Below are positions 51,996 through 60,370 of a DNA stretch of 64,000 nt, in pieces. Every line of letters begins with the position of its first letter. Position 1 is the first letter of the stretch. The position numbers were made by a program, and so were the translations under genes. The stretch comes from Bacillus halotolerans (GTDB lineage Bacteria > Bacillota > Bacilli > Bacillales > Bacillaceae). The notes under the pieces were generated by a model, which ran no database searches, had not been told where the DNA came from, and worked only from the letters and a program-made list of their open reading frames with translations. The DNA lies in the NCBI RefSeq assembly GCF_001517105.1, contig NZ_LPVF01000012.1, forward strand, positions 1 through 64,000. Reading direction: 5' to 3'.

Positions 51996-52889
51996 TCAGC
52001 TAACTTGAGCTGCGATCTTCGCTTTTGTCGCAGGTCCGTAGATACCGTCAGCGGGTAGACCGTTAACAGACTGAAAACGCGCAACCGCGTCTGCTGTTTT
52101 CGGCCCGTAAATGCCGTCGATTCCGTTGTTCACAGCTCCTTTATCAGGATAAAAGTAGAGAGCCGCCAGCGCTCGTTGCACCTGAAAGACGTGTTCGCCT
52201 GAGGTATATGGTGTTGTCAGCTGAATGATACCGTCAGGAAGCGGATAGAGTTCTGGCTCTGCAGCGGACGAAGGAGCACTTACAATTAACACTTGACCAA
52301 CCTGAATGAGATTCGGATCTTCGATGTTGTTCCACTCTTGCAGCTGAGCAACAGTGACACCGAACGCTCTCGCTATGGATGTAAGTGTGTCACCTTTTTT
52401 TACGACGTAAGTTTGGCTTCCGCCACCGCCAATTCCCGCTTTAAACGAGTCCCACGTATCCAACAGTTTGCGAGGGCATTCCTTCCCTGACCAATATTTG
52501 TGAGGCACGACGTTAGCGAGGCTGATACCGTGTTCATCCATCAATGTTTTGATCAGCCACTGGGCATTAGCTGTTGCTTGTGCAAAGTCACCATCCGCAT
52601 TTTCACAAATTTCAATCCCAATAGAAGCCCGATTGCCGCTTCCATTCCCGTCTCCTGCATGCCAGCCGTTTTCATTTAACGGCAGATGCTGATAAATCTC
52701 TGTATCATCAACTGTAAAATGCCAGCTTGTTGTCGTATCAGGGTTTTTCAAATAGCGGGCATGCGCTTGGGCATCGGCGCCTGCTGCCGTGTTCGCTGTA
52801 TTGTGCACGGTAATATAAAGAGGTGTCATCGCGTAGCCTGGACGGTTATTTGCACCGACCGGAATAAAATCTTGAATAATGTTAACCAT
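51996..52889 (-). CDS. xlyA: XlyA, prophage N-acetylmuramoyl-L-alanine amidase
   Basis: A 297-residue phage endolysin. The N-terminal amidase_2 domain (about 15-150) shows TVHNTANTA, SWHFTVDD, IGIEICENADG and the zinc-binding VVPHKYWSGKECPR. A LysM repeat (about 160-205) and a peptidoglycan-binding domain_1 (about 225-295) follow. The ATG at 52889 is 8 bases after GGAG; an earlier ATG at 52895 is too close. It is last in the lysis cassette and lyses the host at the end of PBSX induction. Confidence 0.96.
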   Translation of the reverse strand: MVNIIQDFIPVGANNRPGYAMTPLYITVHNTANTAAGADAQAHARYLKNPDTTTSWHFTVDDTEIYQHLPLNENGWHAGDGNGSGNRASIGIEICENADGDFAQATANAQWLIKTLMDEHGISLANVVPHKYWSGKECPRKLLDTWDSFKAGIGGGGSQTYVVKKGDTLTSIARAFGVTVAQLQEWNNIEDPNLIQVGQVLIVSAPSSAAEPELYPLPDGIIQLTTPYTSGEHVFQVQRALAALYFYPDKGAVNNGIDGIYGPKTADAVARFQSVNGLPADGIYGPATKAKIAAQVS

Positions 52890-52901
52890 TTTCATCTCTC
52901 C

Positions 52902-53165
52902 TTATTTCGTCAGATTATTTTCCTTTAACAAGTCGCGTTGCTTTTTCCCTTTTTCTGTTACATAGTTGTTTTTAAACCAAGCTGCTAGTGTTGTCCCAAT
53001 TGTGAAGATCACTGATCCTGCTGAATACAGAGCATCTGCAAGCTGATTCACCTGCTCTTCCTGTATGTCCAATGGTGATTTGCCAAACATCAGCATGCTC
53101 TGGTTGATGAGCGCAAGCAAAAGAAGCACCGTCCTAGTGACCGTGCCTTTATCATACGTTTTCAT
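52902..53165 (-). CDS. xhlB: XhlB, prophage holin
   Basis: An 87-residue SPP1-type holin with two hydrophobic segments (about 10-28 and 42-62) and a charged C-terminus. It permeabilises the membrane so that XlyA can reach the wall. The ATG at 53165 (MKTYDKG) follows GGGGGATTATC; an extended frame to 53234 overlaps xhlA and is rejected. It lies between xhlA and xlyA. Confidence 0.93.
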   Translation of the reverse strand: MKTYDKGTVTRTVLLLLALINQSMLMFGKSPLDIQEEQVNQLADALYSAGSVIFTIGTTLAAWFKNNYVTEKGKKQRDLLKENNLTK

Positions 53166-53176
53166 GATAATCCCCC

Positions 53177-53455
53177 TTAATGCTGCAGCAGGTTGTACAT
53201 AATGGCGATCGCTCCGCCAATGATCCCTGTGCACACTGCTGTAATGATGGCACCAGTGATGGTGCGCTTAATCCATGTTGTATTTTCTTCAATTTTGTTT
53301 AATTTTTCGTTCAGCGTCATGATTTGCTGATCCTGCCGGTCAGACACGCGTTCCAATGCGGAAACTCTCTGTTCGAGCGCTTTTTGTTCACCTTTTATGT
53401 CTGCTAAATCCTGCTGAAAGACATTAACATCAGGTACCTCCGTCGGTTGTGACAC
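53177..53455 (-). CDS. xhlA: XhlA, prophage membrane-associated lysis protein
   Basis: A 92-residue protein with an N-terminal coiled coil (about 10-60, [14 protein letters not shown]...) and one C-terminal membrane helix (about 66-88). In 168 XhlA works with holin XhlB for lysis. The start is GTG at 53455, 8 bases after AAAAGGAGG. A three-codon minimal frame (ATG-AAG-TAA at 53479-53471) with a perfect ribosome-binding site lies just upstream, its stop overlapping the xhlA ribosome-binding site. Confidence 0.92.
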   Translation of the reverse strand: MSQPTEVPDVNVFQQDLADIKGEQKALEQRVSALERVSDRQDQQIMTLNEKLNKIEENTTWIKRTITGAIITAVCTGIIGGAIAIMYNLLQH

Positions 53456-53470
53456 CGGTACGCCCTCCTT

Positions 53471-53495
53471 TTACTTCATCTTGTTCACCTCCTTT
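53471..53495 (-). promoter_or_regulatory. Minimal ATG-AAG-TAA frame with strong ribosome-binding site before xhlA
   Basis: AAAGGAGGTG precedes ATG AAG TAA (53479-53471). The stop codon runs into the AAAAGGAGG of xhlA. It may be a reinitiation element or the scar of a lost gene. Confidence 0.35.
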
Positions 53496-53504
53496 GAGGC
53501 AAAA

Positions 53505-53529
53505 TAAAAAAACGCCTATTAAGCGTTTA
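53505..53529 (-). terminator. Terminator between xkdX and the lysis cassette
   Basis: AACGCTTAATAGGCGTT hairpin followed by TTTTTTATTTT on the minus strand. Read-through or a separate promoter is needed for lysis genes. Confidence 0.7.
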
Positions 53530-53583
53530 TCCTTCCTTATTAAGTCACAATAAGTTCGTTCGTCTCCTCGGGATTGCTGGGAA

Positions 53584-53724
53584 TTAGTAATCCTTTCCGG
53601 TAATTTCTTTATATTGCTCTTTTGTGATCCATTCAATCCTAACGTATTCTTGAACTTTTTCATCCGTATAGCATTTCCACATATAAAATTGCTTTATGTC
53701 AGCTACTTCTGGATACCTAGCCAT
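53584..53724 (-). CDS. xkdX: XkdX, small phage protein
   Basis: A 46-residue XkdX-family protein (MARYPEVADIKQFYMW..., ending YKEITGKDY). The ITxEQYKEITG ending is the family signature. Function unknown; it always sits with tail fibre genes in PBSX-like phages. The ATG at 53724 is one base past the xkdW stop. It is too short for common gene filters. Confidence 0.9.
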   Translation of the reverse strand: MARYPEVADIKQFYMWKCYTDEKVQEYVRIEWITKEQYKEITGKDY

Positions 53725-54114
53725 TTAATTTGCTCCCTTCAATTCTTGTATTTGTTTTTGCATCTGGGCAATGACAAAAGCCTGCTCTGCTTCCCTCATA
53801 CGTCTTTCTTCATTTTCCTTCTCTGTCTTAGCAATCTGCAAAGAAAGCGCCGCATTTTGCTGCTTCAAAAGTTCAACTACAGAGACTTCTTCTCCCACTG
53901 AACTTAAAACCGCATCAATCTCTTCCTGTGTAGCTGCCTCAGTCCATTCCTGTTTATCTGCATCAAACTTTGGTTTGAACAGAGAAGGAGAATCCGGCAG
54001 CGCAACGGTAGTGCAATCAGCAGGAATGATATAATTGCCTTTCTCGTCAACTTCAATCACCAAGACAGGCTCAACAAACATAAAATCTTCATCATATCTA
54101 AAGACTTGTATCAA
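53725..54114 (-). CDS. xkdW: XkdW-like tail-associated protein
   Basis: A 129-residue protein. The N-terminal half is acidic and beta-rich (VLVIEVDEKGNYIIPADCTTVALP), and the C-terminal half (about 80-127) is a coiled coil. It probably acts as a fibre accessory or assembly factor next to xkdV. The start is TTG at 54114, 8 bases after GGGAGG. Its end directly abuts xkdX. Confidence 0.8.
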   Translation of the reverse strand: MIQVFRYDEDFMFVEPVLVIEVDEKGNYIIPADCTTVALPDSPSLFKPKFDADKQEWTEAATQEEIDAVLSSVGEEVSVVELLKQQNAALSLQIAKTEKENEERRMREAEQAFVIAQMQKQIQELKGAN

Positions 54115-54127
54115 GTTTTCAACCTCC

Positions 54128-56095
54128 CTAATTTAATGCAATTACATTATCCATGTAGTAACCAGTTACATTGCTGTTATTATTCGAATGAATACCTGAC
54201 AATTTCATATCTCCACTTGTATGGATAAATAACTTAGAATAACCAGTCGTTCCTGAAACAGGGACATTTACAACTGCACCGTTTTCTGGCAATCTCTCAG
54301 ACGGAATTGTTCCACATACAACTTCACGATTTGCTGTGATATGGCCACGTAATAGAAGCAGATTCCCCCACTTTGCGTATTGAAACGGTCTGTCTCCAGT
54401 AGCAGCGCCATTTTTTAGTGTGACGTTTTGCCATGTTACCGATTCAAAATCCTCATTAGTAATAAGGCGCTTCCATCCTAAAAAATTGCCCTCTTTATGA
54501 AAAATTCCAATCCATGTTTGATTATCGTAAGATCTAGTAGCGACAATTTTCCTTAACCCTTGAGGCGGAGCGAGGTCAGCTTGAACATCTGTAATATCAT
54601 AATAGTACCAAGCTGCTTCATCATCACCTGGATGATTCACAACCCCTGCACCGAAATATAAGCCAGTTGGGTAATCAAAAAGATTCTTTCCATTATCAAT
54701 CTTAATTCGTTGACCATTCTCTGTTGTTAATGGATATAGTTGTGCATTATTCCATTTGTCTTTATCAGATTTTATTACGTGGATATCTGTTTGATTTGCA
54801 TGTGCATCTACCTTAGATTGCGCTCCTGCTGTAGATTCGATAGGATACCAATTGATTGCAGTGTTGTTAGCATTATAGTAAAACCACCATGCATTACCTT
54901 CTACGTCTACAGCGTACCCAATGCCTATTCCCGGCTGTCCTACTAACTGCATACCGCGCAAGCTTGTCTTTGAAGGGCTATCTATTACAGCATTTGTTCC
55001 ATAGAAAGAAACGGAACCAACATCTTTTAGGGAATCATAAAATGAGCCAGAAGTTAGATTTATTTTTTGTGTACCATTATCGGCGGTTATTTTGAAAAGT
55101 TGACTGGCATTCCATTTTTCTTTTTCAGTCTTAGTTACATGTATATCAGTAAGTTTGGCGTGAGCATCGACTTTCCTTTGAGCTCCCTCTGTAGTTTCTA
55201 TATCAATCCAAGATGTCCATGTGATAGAATCATTTTTTCGGATTCGATAGAAAGTTTTCAAACCATTTGAAGCATCGTACGCAGTTTGAACGAGCGTATT
55301 CCCATAGCTCATTACTAGAAGAAAGCATTGGATCAAGCCTGGTCCATTCAATCCAGCATTGTATATCAGATACATTCCAGTAGCAGTCAGTTCATTATAA
55401 TCCGTTGTCTCACTGCTACTTTTATAAAATACCTTGCCGTTGTCTTGCGTTATTTTATAGAACTGTCCTGCATCCCATTTGTCTTTATCGCCTTTTGTTA
55501 CATGTATATCTTTATTATCAGAATGAGCAGCCACTCTTTTTATTGAGTCTTCTTCCGTTTCATATTTTATCCAGTCAGACCAGATTCCGTTAACTAAAGA
55601 CTTTCTCCAAAAGCCACCATCTTCAGCCATGGCCATTGCTTCTCCAGCCGTCGAAGAGGAATGCAAGTAAATACCATGAACCGATTGAGAAGGCGCATTT
55701 TTCGCATCACTCGAAATATAAAAAGTAAAAGTCTTGTTCTGCCCTAAGGCAACACTATGAAAGTCATAACTTTTACTGATGTTAATAAGGATCGATCCAT
55801 CGTCTTTCGTAATTTTCGAAAGCTGCGCACCATTCCATCTAACCCGTTCTTCATGCGTAATATGCCGCACCTGATCTTGCTCATGTTCATCAAAATCCTT
55901 CTTCGCCGCTTGCTGCACATTATCAACATTCCCCAGCCCGACTTGCGCCTTTGTTGTGTTGTGGGGGTTGTTCATGTCGTTTTTGTGGGCAGCCAGGTCT
56001 GTGTGGGCGTCTTTTATGCCTTTTTCCCAGCGGTTGACGTCGTCCTCGTTAATTGGATCATCCGGAAGCCAGTCTGTTTTTTCATCGTATGCCAT
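54128..56095 (-). CDS. xkdV: XkdV-like modular tail fibre protein
   Basis: A 655-residue fibre. The conserved N-terminus (MAYDEKTDWLPDDPINEDDVNRWE) attaches it to the baseplate. A DIHVTK-xxKxKW-xxxQ linker motif is repeated near residues 80, 198, 315 and 435, each time followed by a different roughly 90-residue beta domain. The last 100 residues form a distinct head. In 168 XkdV carries comparable modules. The differing modules likely determine target-cell specificity of the PBSX particle. Follows GAGGTGGTG. Confidence 0.88.
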   Translation of the reverse strand: MAYDEKTDWLPDDPINEDDVNRWEKGIKDAHTDLAAHKNDMNNPHNTTKAQVGLGNVDNVQQAAKKDFDEHEQDQVRHITHEERVRWNGAQLSKITKDDGSILINISKSYDFHSVALGQNKTFTFYISSDAKNAPSQSVHGIYLHSSSTAGEAMAMAEDGGFWRKSLVNGIWSDWIKYETEEDSIKRVAAHSDNKDIHVTKGDKDKWDAGQFYKITQDNGKVFYKSSSETTDYNELTATGMYLIYNAGLNGPGLIQCFLLVMSYGNTLVQTAYDASNGLKTFYRIRKNDSITWTSWIDIETTEGAQRKVDAHAKLTDIHVTKTEKEKWNASQLFKITADNGTQKINLTSGSFYDSLKDVGSVSFYGTNAVIDSPSKTSLRGMQLVGQPGIGIGYAVDVEGNAWWFYYNANNTAINWYPIESTAGAQSKVDAHANQTDIHVIKSDKDKWNNAQLYPLTTENGQRIKIDNGKNLFDYPTGLYFGAGVVNHPGDDEAAWYYYDITDVQADLAPPQGLRKIVATRSYDNQTWIGIFHKEGNFLGWKRLITNEDFESVTWQNVTLKNGAATGDRPFQYAKWGNLLLLRGHITANREVVCGTIPSERLPENGAVVNVPVSGTTGYSKLFIHTSGDMKLSGIHSNNNSNVTGYYMDNVIALN

Positions 56096-56097
56096 GT

Positions 56098-56370
56098 TTA
56101 CACCACCTCAAAGGTAAATCTGAAATCGAGTGTTCTGTTTTCACTGACGTCCAGGTCTGTTTTTCTTTCTGTAATGATGTTGCCCAGTTCGTCAAAAATT
56201 TGTACCGTTTCTATATGTTTGATGTCTTCCTCACGTTTTGTCAGAACGGTCACTGTTGCTCCTTCAATGGTGAGCTCCACTATTTCTGTTTCTTGGCCGT
56301 TAAGCAGCACGTGATGAATCCTGCTTTTGAGATCGGCAGCTGTACGTTCTCTGTATATGGTTGAAATCAA
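56098..56370 (-). CDS. xkzA: XkzA-like prophage protein between xkdU and xkdV
   Basis: A 90-residue beta-rich protein ([23 protein letters not shown], then [24 protein letters not shown]). No catalytic motif. The TTG start at 56370 overlaps the xkdU stop region and follows GAGGTGG. Its position in the tail cluster suggests a baseplate or fibre-linker part. The symbol is from position only. Confidence 0.7.
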   Translation of the reverse strand: MISTIYRERTAADLKSRIHHVLLNGQETEIVELTIEGATVTVLTKREEDIKHIETVQIFDELGNIITERKTDLDVSENRTLDFRFTFEVV

Positions 56371-56945
56371 GTTAAGACCACCTCATTATTGTTAAGAGTG
56401 ACAGAATAACCGACCTTCAGCTCACTGGCTGTTCGGTATCTTCGGTGATTCAGGATGACTCTGTCCTTTATTTGGAGCGTCTCATTCAATCCGCCTCTGA
56501 GCGTATAGGCCAGATGTGCCGGCTTCATGTTTTCCAATGCTTCGATCAGCTCATTCATGTGCTGGAGATCATCAATATTGATGTCTACATTAAATCGGTA
56601 TTCACCGGGCAGCAGGCGGACTTGTGCCGACGGTTTTTTTAAGAAACGGTTCACCGCCTGCTCAATGGCCCTGTAGGTGATCGGCGGGATGTTCGACATC
56701 TTCGAAATGAGCCGTAATCGCCTGATTTCATCGGTATCTCCAGATTCCCGCGGCACGTTTAAAATCTTTTCCCAGCGGCTAAGCCCCCATGTTGCTGTTG
56801 GCACAAATAACTGGTCTGTCAGATCAAATATGCTGTTGTTTTGCTGATCAAACTCAGGTGCTTCCGCTTTCAGCAGCTCCGACATTTCTTTTAAGCTGGT
56901 GAGAAACGGCGGCAGATATGAAATCATGTCATCTTGTTTGCTCAA
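56367..56945 (-). CDS. xkdU: XkdU, tail/baseplate protein (Mu gp48/YmfQ family)
   Basis: A 192-residue protein of the phage tail type found after baseplate J genes. It has a helical N-terminal part ([23 protein letters not shown]) and a beta-rich C-terminus. Translation begins at TTG (56945) behind AGGTGA, inside the end of xkdT. Family placement is by position and by the [17 protein letters not shown] region. Confidence 0.85.
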   Translation of the reverse strand: MSKQDDMISYLPPFLTSLKEMSELLKAEAPEFDQQNNSIFDLTDQLFVPTATWGLSRWEKILNVPRESGDTDEIRRLRLISKMSNIPPITYRAIEQAVNRFLKKPSAQVRLLPGEYRFNVDINIDDLQHMNELIEALENMKPAHLAYTLRGGLNETLQIKDRVILNHRRYRTASELKVGYSVTLNNNEVVLT

Positions 56946-57975
56946 TGATATTCACCTGCCCAAGCTTAGGAATTTCTACGTCGCTCAGCACTAAATTTTC
57001 GGAAGTGCCGTTGATTTTAATATTTGAATAGTCACTGACAGACGGCGAATTATAGACGATGTTATTAATTTGAGAAAGGCGGATAATGTTATCTTCGAAT
57101 GCCATTTTCTTAAAGAGATTTAAAACGCCTTCTTGAATTTCTGTCTTTACTTCATCAATCGAGTGATTGACTTCCGGAAGCACTTCGGCAGAAATCTCAA
57201 CTTCCTTCCAGACCGCGCTTTCCACTGTGACAACGGCTCCGATTGGCGCCTGCCCCTCGCCCTGACCGGGCTCAGGATCAATATAGTCTTTCACTTTTTG
57301 AATTAAGATTTCAGAAGCCGGTTCAAGGTTAGCATTCGTGACGACAATTTTAACCGTCCCGTCTCCGTTCCAAAGCGGGAAGATCTTTGCCTTTCCAACA
57401 CCGTCCACTTCTTCAGCCCACTCTTTATAATGCATTTTATTAGCGCTGACAGCCTCACGCCGAACCCTCGTAAAATACCGTTCTCTTAAGCTGTCATCTC
57501 CTTCTTCTTCACGCCCCGGAATCAGAATCTCTTTGACAATCGCTTTTTCCAATCCCGGGATGGTATCCAGTGACAACAGATTGCGTCCGGTCAGATTGGC
57601 GTTTCCTGCTTCTCCCGGCGTTTCACAGACAAGTGTCCCGTCTCCTGTATATTGAAAATAAAGATTGTCCACATAGAAGCGGGAGCCTTCAGGAATTCTG
57701 ACGCCAGCTGTGAACTCCCCTGCTCTCACGGCCTTTGTGGCAGCTGTCCGTTCAATCCCCGCTTCCGCAGCGCGCCGGTCCAAAAACTCTCCTTGCGCAG
57801 TATCAGAAAACACAAGCTCAAGCACGGTATCAAGCCATATATACGACTTCGCAAGCTCGGCTGCCGCCGGGGCTAATGCGTTATAAATAACACTGCCTTC
57901 TCTCGTGTCAATATCTGCAGAGATGCTGTTCAGCATACGCTCCATAATATCTTCAAAGGTCTGGTCCTCAAACAT
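56929..57975 (-). CDS. xkdT: XkdT, baseplate J-like protein
   Basis: A 348-residue baseplate J protein. Visible signature segments are [36 protein letters not shown]-like [14 protein letters not shown] and [18 protein letters not shown]. It forms the wedge that joins the tail tube to the baseplate. The ATG at 57975 is preferred (TTG at 57984 is possible); it overlaps xkdS. Tightly coupled late operon. Confidence 0.92.
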   Translation of the reverse strand: MFEDQTFEDIMERMLNSISADIDTREGSVIYNALAPAAAELAKSYIWLDTVLELVFSDTAQGEFLDRRAAEAGIERTAATKAVRAGEFTAGVRIPEGSRFYVDNLYFQYTGDGTLVCETPGEAGNANLTGRNLLSLDTIPGLEKAIVKEILIPGREEEGDDSLRERYFTRVRREAVSANKMHYKEWAEEVDGVGKAKIFPLWNGDGTVKIVVTNANLEPASEILIQKVKDYIDPEPGQGEGQAPIGAVVTVESAVWKEVEISAEVLPEVNHSIDEVKTEIQEGVLNLFKKMAFEDNIIRLSQINNIVYNSPSVSDYSNIKINGTSENLVLSDVEIPKLGQVNIIEQTR

Positions 57976-58393
57976 CTTCGCCAATCACCTCCTCAATCTC
58001 AAGCGATCCTTCATCTGTCTCGACTACAAAGGAAACATGAAATGCATCGCCTTGTTTTTCTATCTCAAAGTCTGTTACAGCGGAAATCCGGTCATCATAA
58101 ACAAGTGCCTCCTCTATGAGCCTAGGAATCTCCATTTTTTTGTAGGCATCAGTCGTCTCATGATCTGTAAGCACGTCCTGAAGCTCATTTCCGACATTAT
58201 GGCTATAAACTGAATACGCATATCGTTCAGTTTGTAAGGCGATATACACAAACTGTCTGATTGCTTCAAGCCCGGTAATCAGCTCATTTGTAATTCTTCC
58301 GTTTTCAAAATCTATTTTGTAGGTTTGCGAGGTTTCAATGACTTCGCCGTCATCTTCAATATCCTCAAACTCCACTTCTGGTGTCAGGGCCAT
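57968..58393 (-). CDS. xkdS: XkdS, baseplate wedge-type protein (DUF2634)
   Basis: A 141-residue acidic protein of the XkdS/DUF2634 type. Its [29 protein letters not shown] segment is the gp25-like core of contractile-tail baseplates. The ATG at 58393 follows AAAGGAGTGG. It overlaps xkdT. Confidence 0.9.
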   Translation of the reverse strand: MALTPEVEFEDIEDDGEVIETSQTYKIDFENGRITNELITGLEAIRQFVYIALQTERYAYSVYSHNVGNELQDVLTDHETTDAYKKMEIPRLIEEALVYDDRISAVTDFEIEKQGDAFHVSFVVETDEGSLEIEEVIGEDV

Positions 58394-58451
58394 GATGCCC
58401 ACTCCTTTATACATGCTAAATAAAAAACCACTTCGTCCGAAGCGGTTTTGT

Positions 58452-58718
58452 TTACAGTTTATCTAAAATAAAAAACGATTGTCCGCCTGTCAGAGCTGCA
58501 GTCATGACGCGATCCCCCAGCTCGAGTGCACCATCTCCTCCAGACTGCATCCGTTTTGGAATGATGAGGGCGTCAGCCGGGATAATCAGTTTGCTGTTTT
58601 CTTTTAATTTGATTTCAACAGGAGAAACCGAAACCACCTCAGCTGGGAGCAGCTCCACCGGAGATTCAGCATCAACCGCACCGACGGCCAAATGTTTGAT
58701 GGCTTCACTCAGTCTCAT
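58452..58718 (-). CDS. xkdR: XkdR, small baseplate-associated protein (DUF2577)
   Basis: An 88-residue beta-rich protein ([17 protein letters not shown], then [21 protein letters not shown]). It overlaps the xkdQ stop by one base. It belongs to the late tail cluster; the precise role is unknown. Confidence 0.88.
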   Translation of the reverse strand: MRLSEAIKHLAVGAVDAESPVELLPAEVVSVSPVEIKLKENSKLIIPADALIIPKRMQSGGDGALELGDRVMTAALTGGQSFFILDKL

Positions 58719-59698
58719 CAGGAAACCCCTTCCGGCATCGTATTCTTTTCGACAACATCAATGGTCATCGTATGTTTCGTTCCTTTAAACTCATGCCGGT
58801 CTGTATCTACCCAGTAGATTTTCTTAATCCCTGCCTCCGGAATGGATATATAGATAGGCAAGCCGCTCTGCACTTCTGGAATGCCGATGGCCTGAATATT
58901 TTTCAGTTCTTTTTTTACGCCCTTTTTTTCAGCAAGGCGTACGTCGGCCCTCTGCTGAAGCTGCGCCTGGTTAATTTCGTCTGTTACGGTCTCCGTATAT
59001 TGAAGCACGCCGTATTTGTTTAAGCCTGAACTGTCCTTCGCAGACGCTTTATACGTCTTATTATCCTTCTGGCGGCGCAGCACGACTCGTGTAGCGGTAT
59101 CATTTATAGACGTGCTGTATTGGTAGCCCGTAATATTGACACCTGTTTCCAGCACCCATACCTCTGACGGTTCTGGCCAAGCGCGCAGACCCAGCTTTCC
59201 TTTTTCCGAATACAGCTGATAATTCCGGCCCGTCTGGCTCTTTGTCTGTTTTAAAGCCTTCAATATGATGTCGTACAGGCTCGTATCATTTTTAATCACA
59301 AGGCTTTTGATCGTATGACTTGTGTTCGCAATAGAGGTTGTCGGAATTTGAAAATCATTGGCGATCCTCCTGATCATCTGGTCAGCACGCTGATTGGAAA
59401 ACACGTACACATCCTGATTTTTGACCAGATATTGCAGCATATCGTACGCACTGAAGGCAAGCGTATGTTCATCAGGCGTTCGGGCGAAGACGATCCCGCG
59501 GAAAAGCTCTTTTCCCTTCCACTTAAACAAAACGGTATCTCCTTCTGTGACGCTGTAATATTTCTGGTCGCCCTGTTTAATGACGATGGTCGCTTCTATG
59601 GACCACGGCGCTTGATATCGGTGCCCCTCCAGCGACACGCTTTCCGCTACCAGCTCAAGCCATTCTGTATCTTTAATGACGAACAATTCTATCATCAT
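58718..59698 (-). CDS. xkdQ: XkdQ, baseplate hub-like protein
   Basis: A 326-residue XkdQ/YqbQ-family protein, related to phage hub gp27-like proteins. Family segments include WSIEATIVIKQGDQKYY, KGKELFRGIVFART and DTATRVVLRRQ. Two adjacent ATGs (59698, 59695) follow AGGTGATGT. It is one base before xkdR and 12 bp after xkdP. Confidence 0.9.
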   Translation of the reverse strand: MMIELFVIKDTEWLELVAESVSLEGHRYQAPWSIEATIVIKQGDQKYYSVTEGDTVLFKWKGKELFRGIVFARTPDEHTLAFSAYDMLQYLVKNQDVYVFSNQRADQMIRRIANDFQIPTTSIANTSHTIKSLVIKNDTSLYDIILKALKQTKSQTGRNYQLYSEKGKLGLRAWPEPSEVWVLETGVNITGYQYSTSINDTATRVVLRRQKDNKTYKASAKDSSGLNKYGVLQYTETVTDEINQAQLQQRADVRLAEKKGVKKELKNIQAIGIPEVQSGLPIYISIPEAGIKKIYWVDTDRHEFKGTKHTMTIDVVEKNTMPEGVS

Positions 59699-59710
59699 AC
59701 ATCACCTGCT

Positions 59711-60370
59711 TCATTGCGGTATCTTTAATTTTTGACCGGGAAAAATCCAGTGGCCCGGCTGCCTGATATTTCGTTTGCTTCGTTTAATCATTGCTGTTTT
59801 ATTGGCGTTCCAAATTTTGCGCCATTGCGTACTGTTCCCGTAAAATCTGCCGGCAATGTCCCATAGCGTGTCTCCCTTTTTCACTGTATAGGTTTTCGGA
59901 GAGGCCTTTGACGGACGTTTTGCCTTTGTTTTTTTCTTTTGCTTGATTTTTCGGGGGGAAGCGGTTTTGTATTCTTTTAATTGAATATCAAACGAGCGAT
60001 CACCGATATCCTGCTGGCCTTCGCTATAGGAAAAACCTTCAACACTGCAAGTCAGGTTCACTTTAGTTCCCGTAATCAAAAACTGGACCGGTTTTTTGGC
60101 CTTCATCCATTTTTCAATTTTTGTTATCGCGTTTTCCGGCGACGGGACGTTTTGATATTCAGCTATCGGGCTGTATTTCTTCGGAAAAAACGAAGAGAAC
60201 GAAATTTCTTTCGCTCCCTGTTCGTCAATAAATGTAAGGTCACCGAACTTAGCTACTTTAACCGTCTCATTCTGAACCGTATTTGAAATATTCAGCTGGT
60301 CGGGAAGTACGGGGAGCCGCAGCTTGTCCTTCCCTTGTGAAATCCAAAATTCATATACGGATTTAGTCAA
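59711..60370 (-). CDS. xkdP: XkdP, LysM-containing tail protein
   Basis: About 219 residues. The N-terminal phage part (about 1-140) precedes a basic linker ([17 protein letters not shown]). A C-terminal LysM repeat follows (about 155-218, [20 protein letters not shown]...[11 protein letters not shown]). It may contact peptidoglycan or fit tail tip to wall. The start is not certain: TTG at 60370 fits the spacing after GGGAG and overlaps the xkdO end; a longer start at 60394 is possible. Confidence 0.87.
   Translation of the reverse strand: MTKSVYEFWISQGKDKLRLPVLPDQLNISNTVQNETVKVAKFGDLTFIDEQGAKEISFSSFFPKKYSPIAEYQNVPSPENAITKIEKWMKAKKPVQFLITGTKVNLTCSVEGFSYSEGQQDIGDRSFDIQLKEYKTASPRKIKQKKKTKAKRPSKASPKTYTVKKGDTLWDIAGRFYGNSTQWRKIWNANKTAMIKRSKRNIRQPGHWIFPGQKLKIPQ

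Noticed and set aside
53430-53663. 77-residue minus-strand frame between xkdX and xhlA as a possible xepA remnant
   Set aside because: It overlaps xkdX in another frame, crosses the terminator hairpin and has no similarity I recognise to XepA.
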